From: Talpa occidentalis
Lineage: Eukaryota > Chordata > Mammalia > Eulipotyphla > Talpidae
Assembly: GCF_014898055.3 (NCBI RefSeq)
Contig: NW_023605083.1
Coordinates: 67,077,715 to 67,141,714, forward strand
Direction of reading: 5' to 3'
Length of the DNA: 64,000 nucleotides
The position numbers and the translations under genes are program-made. Under the pieces are notes generated by a model. It did not search any database. It was not told where the DNA came from and worked only from the letters and a program-made list of their open reading frames with translations. Of this stretch, positions 56,431 through 64,000 are shown piece after piece; the first letter of the stretch is position 1, and each line of letters starts with the position of its first letter.

Positions 56431-57199
56431 ATGCATTCTCAGTGGAGGAAAAAATTGTTCCTCAGCCCAAATACTGCAATGGGGTGTGGCTCTCTAAAGC
56501 TTAGCCCTATACAAAAAAATTGTATCCCTTACCATTTACTTGCACTCACTAAGGAGAATTTAACTTTAATAAAGCTTAAGAACATAGACTTAGATAATAC
56601 CAAAAAGAAATATATTCTCCCCCACTTTGCACCAATGTTTGAGTCTGTGAGTCTTGCTCAGTTTACATCTCCAGAAGCTGGCATGTGCTAACTACTGTCT
56701 ATTAATTGGTTGAATCACAAGCTGAGTTTGATTTTCAAGCTAGGTTTCTACCCTCTGATGCTTATATGGCCTCTGGCCTCTGGCCTCTGATGCTTATCCA
56801 CTGCCATAGGCTGGGTCTTTTCGAACTCCTTAGAAGTGGTTTGGGAAGTAGGAGAGACTTGGAGGGACAACCCTTGGTGTAACTTTAGTTTTCTAAACTA
56901 TGAGATTTCAGGAAGATCAACCACTTTATCCTAGTTTTTCTTCCTGCTCTTGAAAGCATCCCAAACAAGCCGAAAAAGCTTCAAGGTCAGAGCAAGCACC
57001 AAGACCCTCATGGAGAAAGGGGAGGCTGATGGCTGCCTTGGGGTTAGGGTCTTTCACAGTGGCCAGTTTCACCAAGAATGGACTACCCAAGTGCCTTCAG
57101 CTTCAGCTCCTCGATTATGCCTGCTAATTAATTGCCCATTTAATGGACTCCTTGCAGGATCTTACGAGACATAAAAATAAATGCTCGTTTTAGACTCTT

Positions 57200-57560
57200 A
57201 AAAGCCACCTTTGAGGTGTTCTACTAGATTATCATTAATAGTAATTATTCAGTGGCAGTGTTACAAAAATCTCAGCCACTGGCCTAGGAGATTTCTGTAT
57301 TAATTCACATCCAATAAGCTGTGATCATATCTTTCATTAGAATTGTTACTAAATAGATTTCCATTCAGGGCATATCCCCGAAATGGAAATATTTCCCTAA
57401 AAATTAATTTTCCTGATACACATGCATAGGCTTATTAATGTGAGCTTAGAATAGACTTACTTTTTCATTCCTCTGGAAGGAATACAAAGAAAGTAATGCT
57501 GGTGAATTTGCATCTCACATAATCTCAAATGTGCCAGGCTGTGCACCCCAGCACAAAATT
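57200..57560. promoter_or_regulatory. candidate conserved regulatory element in intron
   Basis: Repeat-poor block with TCATTAATAGTAATTATTCAG near 57232, TATTAATTCAC near 57299, a palindromic-like ATGGAAATATTTCCCTAAAAATTAATTTTCC near 57382, GAATTTGCATCTC (octamer-like) near 57506. Texture only. Confidence 0.32.
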
Positions 57561-57849
57561 CCAGAGTAAGTGATATCTCACAGATCCTTGGACCCATGCT
57601 AGAAAAACATCACTAACATTTGCACATGTTTTTACACTTTGCAAAACATTTTAACCTGACTTTTCTCAGCCCCTTTCCCTCCCTACTATAATTCTCCCGA
57701 GGGGGCAGTATTATTATGTTCCTTGATATAGTGATAGGCAAATAGGGCTCAAGGAAGATTATAAGACCATACAGTATCACAGGCAGAAATGGTCCCATTA
57801 CTTCACAGCTTAAATATCCCTTCCTGATGGGAGGTCCACCCTTCACCAG

Positions 57850-58095
57850 ATTGTATCACTGCAATCCCTTCCTCTCACCCCTTCCCCTTCATAATCCTGC
57901 CAGACTTTCATCCAGGCAGATGCTCTGTGCCGTGTCCCGGCTAACCAGGAGCACTCTCCCACAAAGCTACCTGCTCCTGGATTCTCGGCCCATCTGCATA
58001 AAAGGAGAGACCTGGAGTATCTCCTTTCTCTTTCCATCCCCAGTGCGCCATACATTACAGATGCTCAACAAAAACTTACTAAATGACAAATGTGA
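57850..58095 (+). repeat. L2 LINE 3' end
   Basis: ccttcataatcctgccagactttcatccaggcag, then cagtgcgccatacattacagatgctcaacaaaaacttactaaatgacaaa. Confidence 0.5.
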
Positions 58096-58179
58096 ACAGG
58101 TGGTTAAGCCAGATGGGCATTTTTGACCTCAAGTGCCGGTTTTGGGATCATCCCACTCCCTCCTGTAAAGAGCAAAACG

Positions 58180-58525
58180 ATAAATGACTTCCGAGAGTAT
58201 ATACTGACTTCGCCTTGGCATAATGCGCATATAGTAAAATTTCAGTGCTGCGGACTCCATTAATTAAGGATGCATAATGCTTGGCCAGGGGCAGGGCTGG
58301 CTTGTACCTTTGGAGTGTTTATTTTTAAAAGAGATTGCTAAGCACATTAGTACATTAGCAGTATAAACAAGATCACCAGGGAAACAGCAGAAGATACTTA
58401 CAAGAACAAACTGCCTGAAGTCACTTTGGAAGCACCCATTATGAACAAACAATCACTGTGCTAATTACAATTGCTCTGCTAATTACAATTACTGTGCTAA
58501 TTACAATCTATCCTTATCTGTTCGG
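58180..58525. promoter_or_regulatory. candidate homeodomain-rich enhancer
   Basis: Repeat-free block: GGCATAATGCGCATATAG near 58218, CCATTAATTAAGGATGCATAATGC near 58257, ACATTAGTACATTAGCAG near 58344, and the triple TAATTA array at 58454-58507. CpG sites kept at 58140-58250. Strong enhancer texture; conservation untested. Confidence 0.42.
58454..58507 (+). repeat. three tandem TAATTA homeodomain-type sites
   Basis: gctaattacaat occurs three times (cores at about 58461-58466, 58480-58485, 58498-58503), spaced 18-19 bp, in units of the form ctgtgctaattacaatt. Each core TAATTA is a palindromic homeodomain consensus. Confidence 0.9.
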
Positions 58526-59689
58526 TGGGTTCCCTATGGACTTTTCCTTCTCAGCCCTTAGACCAGCCTGAGTTACTGCCTGTATTTTAATGTAATGAAA
58601 TTGCTGTTTCTTTAAAAGTTGTCTCTGTTTCAGATGCTTCACTGATTCAGACAGGTTCCCCACCTCCAAGAAAAAGAATGTAGTCAGGGATTTCAAAGCC
58701 AGAAAATTAAAGACAAAACCAAGGAGAAGAAAAAAGAGGGAAGAGAACTGAGAAGAGGCGTGAAATGGACCTGGTACCTTTTGCTGTTTTTAGCACCTTT
58801 TGCAGACTAGAGACACAACTTCTAGGTTAGTTGGAGAACATTCAAGAGATGCTATGTGTAATTTGTTTGCCTCATAAAATGACCATGTTTGGTACACTTA
58901 GAGATGCAAACACTAGACTAAAATCTAAAAAAAAATTAAAGCAGCTATTTTACTTTCTTCTCTTACTATAATTAGGGAGAGAGGCCTTATTTAAAAATGG
59001 ATTGCAATCCCTGCTTCCCACAAAAAACAAAAATAAAAGGTATTTCTCACTAGATCTTGATGTTACTTTCTTTCTCTCTCCAATTAAACTAAGCAGTTGA
59101 TGGTGTAAGAGGTTTTTCTCAGTTCTTAGGAATAATAAAGCTTCACCCAGACCCATGTCCCCTCTCAAATGGATTTCTCACTGCTCTTACAGGAGTTTGT
59201 CTTCCCGCCTCAACCTGAGGCAGACACAGCCCAGCTCTCTGCTGGTAAGTATGTTCAGCTGTGTCCAGCGTGGCTGAAATTGCAACTGAAGCATGTGGCA
59301 GATTCTGCTGATCAGTGCACCCAACTGTGGCTTCAGGACAGTGGAGTCAGGCTAAGTGCCTGTCCTGTTGGCTCTAATGCTTCAAGTGTCCCCGTACCCA
59401 TCAGCGAGCAGAACAGGCAGAGGGTGAGGGAATAAATTGTGTTTCATTATGCACTAGGGACCAGCTGGATTGCAGGAGAGAACTGTCATCACTGGCTGCT
59501 GCAAATACAAAACCAGACTCTGCACTTGGTCACTGTGGAGGGGGACACTCCTTTGGAAATCTTTGGCCCTCAAGTGCCACTGGCCTGAGGATTTGGTTCC
59601 TGCTTTCAAACAGGCAAATGGAGGAGTAATAATCTTCCAATCTCTGGCATAATATGAACTCATACCTAGAATAAAGATCAGTTTAATAC

Positions 59690-59830
59690 CTAGATGTTCA
59701 AAGTGGGTGGTCAGCCCAGGGGCTCATTTGAGTTGCAGAGTCCAGACCTTGCTGCAACCTTAACCCACAGCAGCATCCCTTGGCAATTCATATCACATTT
59801 GAGTTTGAGAAGCACCGAAGTCAAGTGTAC
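59690..59830 (+). repeat. MER5-like DNA transposon fossil
   Basis: gatgttcaaagtgggtggtcagcccaggggc, agcagcatcccttggcaattcatatcacatttgagtttgagaagcaccg: hAT-Charlie MER-type text. Confidence 0.6.
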
Positions 59831-60169
59831 CGAGTTCTGCTATGGGGAATCCTACCAATGCAGGATTTTTGAAGATGATGATGACAACGAGCTGTCCTTT
59901 GCTTTCCTGATCTTTGAGGATGATGCAGTTTGAGACCACAGACATGAGCATGGACACACATTATCTGGAGCCTGGAGAACAGTGAGAGGGCAGACCTGGG
60001 CTCTGCCTCTCAGAGTGTTAGTTTTCTCATGGAAAAAGGACAAGTGTCTGAATGTCCTCCACAAATGTCATGAGAGAAACATTTGCCTATGCCCCTCAAA
60101 GGCAGACTTTGAAAAGTTAAAATAAAATAAAAAATAAAAACTTACAGTGTCAATCTGCTGAAGCATTTT

Positions 60170-60440
60170 GGAAAACGTACCAGAGGATGTAATGAGTTGA
60201 TAGGAGGGAAAGGAAGGTGGAGCAGCCCAGCAGGGTTTACTGGTGAACATTTGTTCCATTTGCATGGGCATCCTTTCTGATTGGCCCATGACACTTTTAT
60301 ATTAATTGCTAATTTGAATATCATTCCAAAGGTGGGAAATGAACACGCTCCTGGAACTTTTGGACCTGGGTCCAGGCCTGTTATCAAATTCCACACAGCA
60401 CACATAAGCATCTAAATCCCATAATCCCAATTAGATGTAT
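60170..60440. promoter_or_regulatory. candidate conserved regulatory element in intron
   Basis: CATTTGCATGGGCATCC (octamer-like) near 60256, TCTGATTGGCCCATGAC (CCAAT box in reverse) near 60276, TATTAATTGCTAATTTGAATATCATTCC near 60300, CCAATTAGATG near 60426. No repeat signature. Confidence 0.33.
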
Positions 60441-60809
60441 TCACTGTAGGCCATTCAGACAGACAAAGGGACCACCCCACAGAACACAGGTGATACAACA
60501 CATGGGCCTTATTATGTCTTTCCAAAGGTTAATATAAACACCACAAAATAAGAAGACCCTGGGCTACTGCTGATCGCACACTGCAGGCTGAGCTGTCTAC
60601 CTCCCAGAGACACACATAGCAGGAAAGACTAATCTAGCCCCACCCTGGGCATTTCACCAAAGCACTGTAGTCACCAAAACATGCATTAATTGCAAGGAAT
60701 TGGGAGGTCTAAAAAGGAGTCTTGGGGGAATGCAACACAAATCCTCTCTATCTGCTGTAGGGCTTCTGCAATTGGAGAGAAGGAAAAACAATTGAAGAAA
60801 AAGATTAAG

Positions 60810-61010
60810 CAATGTTTACTGAGTGCCTAGTGTATGCTAGAACCTTTGCTTATTAGTTTTTAAGTCCTCACCATAGCTTTATAAGGATATTTGGAAGTAA
60901 AACCTCACTTTACAGTCGAAAATCTTGAGGATCAAAGAAGGTGAGAGGTTTATCTGGAGGCTCACAGCTTGGGAAATGGCAGGGGTGGGACTTGGACCTT
61001 ATCGTTTCTC
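60810..61010 (-). repeat. MIR fossil
   Basis: tttactgagtgcctagtgtatgctag, taagtcctcaccatagctttataagg, cctcactttacagtcgaaaatcttgagg, tcacagcttgggaaatggcagggg. Confidence 0.8.
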
Positions 61011-61179
61011 AGGGTTGCACCAACTCCTCATATTCGGTCCCAGCCAGGAGAAGGATCAAGTTCTTGCAGTGGGCTTGGCCTGTCCTAAGAGTCACCCTTA
61101 GGTATTGTTTGGACATAGGGCCCTATGACTCCTGGGTCCTCTCTGGGTCTTCAGAACAGGGATACAACAAGTGCCACTC

Positions 61180-61300
61180 CCATTTATCACCACACCCCCA
61201 CCAGGAGGTGGCTGTTGTTATTATTCCTAATTTAGAATGAGGCTTAATGAATGAAGGTGCTAAGGTCACTCAGTGGACAAGTGGCAAGTCTGGACTCGAT
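61180..61300 (-). repeat. MIR fragment
   Basis: tattattcctaatttagaatgaggcttaatg, ggtcactcagtggacaagtggcaag. Confidence 0.6.
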
Positions 61301-61879
61301 TCCAGTGCCTCCTAGCACCTTAGATACCAGGCCAGTGGAAACTCAGCCGTCTGGCTGCAGGATCTATACCATACACATTGGCCTTGGCTCCTACAGAAGA
61401 TGTTAGGAAACTTGGGAAAAACAGACACAGAAAAGATTTGCATGAAGCCAATCCAGGTGTCTGAACTCCAGGGAGAATTGCATTGACTCCTGTGATCCAG
61501 TATCCAACATCTGCCCTCAAATCCACTTCTAAGATCTCAATGATGCCCCAGAAAAGACAGCATACAGCTGTGCGCCCAGGTGGTAAGTTGACGATTTTGC
61601 TAACACTTAAATATTGCTGCATAGAGAGGCTTGGAATGACCTTGAAATCAGAAGCTAATGCCATTTTTAATTAATCTCTCCACCACCAGGCTCCTTTACT
61701 TTCTTTTGTTGCAACAAGATGATGGTATAGATGAAACAGCCAGGCCTGAGAGTACAGAAAGCCATTGATTCATTATGGAACCTTGGTCTTGGCATTACAA
61801 ACAGTATAGTTAGTGTAGGAAGTTGATCCTATGTCTGTTAGCCTTCAGAGTGGATATAGTGCAGCCCAAGAGATTGGGG

Positions 61880-61995
61880 GTTACAAGCCTGGTTTATTAA
61901 TTTACTGGTTGGATTTCAGGTAATTCTTAATACTTAAACACTGTGGGCCTCCAGCATCTCATCTGCAAAATGGGAGGTTCTCCAACGGTCTTGGT
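61880..61995 (+). repeat. MIR fragment
   Basis: taattcttaatacttaaacactgtgggcctccagcatctcatctgcaaaatgggagg. Confidence 0.6.
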
Positions 61996-62254
61996 TCTAT
62001 GGTGCTTTGGGAACTGATTGAAGGAAATTTACAAGGAGAGAACAGATGGTCTTATTATTCAAAAGTGATATGAAGTAGGGAGATACTGAGACCCTGAGGC
62101 AGTGCTGCTAAATGTCCCAGGCTCCATCACTTGCAGGTGCTATCAGGATTTAGCTGTGTGACTGATAGAGTGATTAGCCTAATGTCTTCCTACCTCATGT
62201 AGTAAACAAGTTGGTGCCCCACACATAGCCCTGGGTCTCTGCTTCTCTGCACAT

Positions 62255-62660
62255 GATCAGATAGCGTGTTGCTACTCAACCTTTTGTGGGCACTTTTATG
62301 GGACTTGATTTGACCATTGGGATGTGAGCAGAATGTCCTCTAGGAGAAGGTAAGGAGAGCCAAGTCTCTTTCCTACCATGATAGTGTTCACAGAAGCACA
62401 TGATGATGCTTCTGGCAGCCCAGATTCCCAAACAGTAGAATGAGCAGGACCCTGGAGCTCTGTGCGGAGCATGTGATGTGACCATTGTGAACATGTTCTC
62501 CTGTCTGTGTGTATTGAGTTCTGACTATAAGCAGACATGCGAAGTCCTACTTTTCCATAGTGTTTTCATGCATAATAATGATGCTGAGCTATTCTTTGCT
62601 CTCCTGCTCTTTGAAGAAAATATGGTTTGAAGTTGTTTGTTATCAAGGTGCAATGTAATG
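62255..62660 (+). repeat. ancient interspersed repeat, class not assigned
   Basis: gggacttgatttgaccattgggatgtgagcagaatg, then catgatgatgcttctggcagcccagattcc and gtgaccattgtgaacatgttctcc resemble a common old mammalian LTR or MER element. Name and strand uncertain. Confidence 0.45.
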
Positions 62661-63182
62661 CAGTCTGACTGATAGATTCATTACTTTTTTTGAAAACCAA
62701 GCTGTTGAGGGTGGCCTTCCATTAGGTAATGGGAAGATCGAATGAGAAAATACATGAAGTATGTGACTCGGGACCTGGCGTATAAAAAGCAAAGACGTGA
62801 TTAAAGAAGGAAATAGGGGAAAAGGGGGATCCAGAAACACATGCACAATTAACCATCTCCCAGGAAGGCACTAGGAAAATCACAGCTTTGGCAGTCACTT
62901 AAAATGGAACTCAGAACCATAAGCTAGGGAATAAGTGTATACCACTAAGGATAGCCAGCTTTCCTTAGATCCTTAAAGGGAGCCCGTCTGTCTCCCTGGC
63001 TGTGGGTTGGTGGTGCCTCATCCCAAAAGCCCACATCTTATCCAAAACTGTCCTCTGATGCTGTACATTCTGTACATCTGATAAGCAGACCAGATTGAAA
63101 AGTGCCTTCTAGTAAATCTCTCATGAGCTCCTCACACTCTTTGCAGGTCATTTGTGAAGCCTTGGCAGAATGTCTCATTTTT

Positions 63183-63478
63183 TTTTTAACAATAAATTTT
63201 ATTTTTATATTCCCCATACAATTGCAACCCCCCATATTGACCCCAATCCCTCCCCTCCCGCCCCCCACCTCCCAAAAAGTGTCTCTGGTTCATAGTTTTT
63301 TGTTGATTTTGATTTTCACTTTCTTATAGTTCTTCATTTTCCTGGTCCCTTATTTAAGTTTTCTAGATTCCTGCTATGAGTGAGACCATCCGGTATTTTT
63401 CTTTTTCTTTCTGGCTTATTTTGCTGAGCATGATCCCTTCCAGTGCCATCCATGTTGCTGCAAATTGCATGTGTTTAT
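63183..63478 (-). mobile_element. young 5'-truncated L1, about 296 bp, with target-site duplication
   Basis: Minus orientation: T-run then aacaataaattttatttttatattccccatacaatt, the pyrimidine-rich cctcccctcccgccccccacc (G-rich tract of the L1 3' UTR), and gatcccttccagtgccatccatgttgctgcaaat from the ORF2 end. The 17-bp duplication cagaatgtctcattttt is perfect (63166-63182; 63479-63495). No coding frame of note. Confidence 0.93.
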
Positions 63479-64000
63479 CAGAATGTCTCATTTTTGATGA
63501 GGCTTTTGCATAATCTACCATCGCTCGGCCCCTGTTTCCAGGCAACTTTTCCTCCAGCTATTTCTGAGACTCCAGGTTCAATAACAGTTGTTGACTGATG
63601 TTTATCTAATTCCTGCACATCTATAACCAGAGTTGACCTTTTTTATAGCAGTGAGGTAGGATGGATGAGGATGGGGGAGGAAGGGAAGTAAAATGTAAAC
63701 AAACAAAATGTTAAATACCTCAAACTTTGATGAGCTCATCTCACTCCAACAGTCTTCACCAGTTCCCTCATTGATCAAGAGCTAAGGGAAGGGATTCTGA
63801 CAGTGACCCTGAGTGGGTCATTGATGTATACAGTGCCCTGAAGGGAGCAGAACAACAAAACCTGACATTCCTTACTGGGTTTGGGGGCAATTAGTGAGCT
63901 CTCTGACCCTTCACATTTTCATACAACCTGGCACTTTCCCAACCCCTAAAGTATTTCATGTCCATCTGAACCTGATTCCTAATCCAGAGCCCTCTCTGGG

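Larger units (their letters stand above)
10567..64000 (-). other. astrotactin intron (partial), more than 53 kb
   Basis: Intron preceding exon 10442-10566, phase 2 at its 3' end; its 5' splice site is beyond the window. All mobile elements, microsatellites and candidate regulatory blocks listed above 10567 lie in it. Stretches where I see nothing definable: 11170-12260, 12450-13440 apart from a purine-rich run near 13020-13120, 14365-14870, 15515-16060, 16255-17280, 17880-18990, 19485-20390, 20580-20815, 22090-22540, 22690-23420, 25230-25550, 27650-27990, 28100-28425, 29300-29840, 29985-30395, 30745-31380, 32885-33555, 33695-34680, 34990-35525, 37335-38070, 39270-39635, 39805-40335, 40975-42475, 42625-43210, 44375-44685, 45425-45730, 46225-47155, 48000-49275, 49665-51195, 51405-52020, 52865-53160, 54405-55205, 56435-57195, 58525-59685, 59835-60165, 61305-61875, 62000-62250, 62665-63160 and 63500-64000. 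Confidence 0.8.

Noticed and set aside
1..64000. TRIM32, which is nested in an ASTN2 intron in mammals
   Set aside because: Its single large coding exon would give an open frame of several hundred codons; none is present in this window.
1..64000. miR-488, which lies in an ASTN1 intron
   Set aside because: A read-through for its mature sequence on both strands found no match. This is weak negative support for ASTN2 over ASTN1, since the window covers only part of the gene.
1..64000. CRISPR array, prokaryotic operon or phage-like system
   Set aside because: The tandem repeats are microsatellites or small duplications, and coding density, splice sites and repeats are mammalian.

Overview
This is non-microbial, mammalian nuclear DNA. 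It contains three short spliced coding exons on the minus strand, set in about 63.6 kb of intron. The intron is full of interspersed repeats: ancient MIR, L2, L3/CR1, MER5-type and L1 remnants, plus younger tRNA-derived SINEs. The young SINE (best copy 53217-53520) has a tRNA-like head with A/B promoter boxes, a roughly 200-bp body and an A-rich tail. By its sequence it is not primate Alu, rodent B1/B2, ruminant Bov-tA, pig PRE-1, carnivore CAN-SINE, horse ERE, camelid vic or vespertilionid Ves. I could not name the family. A laurasiatherian mammal outside those groups, for example a rhinolophoid bat, is a guess only.

The one gene I can support is an astrotactin, most likely ASTN2, transcribed right to left. 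Exons at 10442-10566, 6516-6620 and 3879-4058 (minus strand, in transcript order) join in frame through canonical AG/GT sites. Together they give 134 complete codons plus split codons, all inside the MACPF (membrane attack complex/perforin-like) domain, including the family signature Tyr-Gly-Ser-His-Tyr. The previous exon lies beyond 64000 and the next lies below position 1, so the window is an internal slice of a very large gene. The intron upstream of the first exon is more than 53 kb. That fits ASTN2 (close to 1 Mb in human) better than ASTN1.

Layout. 1-3878: 5' part of a downstream intron (in transcript terms), with MIR copies and one possible conserved element. 3879-10566: three exons with 2.5-kb and 3.8-kb introns holding an L1 3' end, MIR and L2. 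10567-64000: one intron with eight tRNA-SINEs, several L1 pieces, an L1 ORF2 remnant (26.0-27.6 kb), an L3/CR1 reverse-transcriptase fossil (45.1-45.4 kb), a probable solo LTR (36.5-36.8 kb), GT/GA microsatellites, a local duplication (14.9/16.2/19.1 kb), and several repeat-poor AT-rich blocks dense in homeodomain-type TAAT motifs that look like developmental enhancers. The best of these are at 43.7-44.16 kb, 58.2-58.5 kb, 31.56-31.71 kb and 2.58-2.81 kb.

I saw no nested protein-coding gene, tRNA or rRNA gene, CRISPR array or prokaryote-type system. Repeat names and boundaries are by eye and approximate. The exon boundaries are exact to the base if the canonical splice sites are used.
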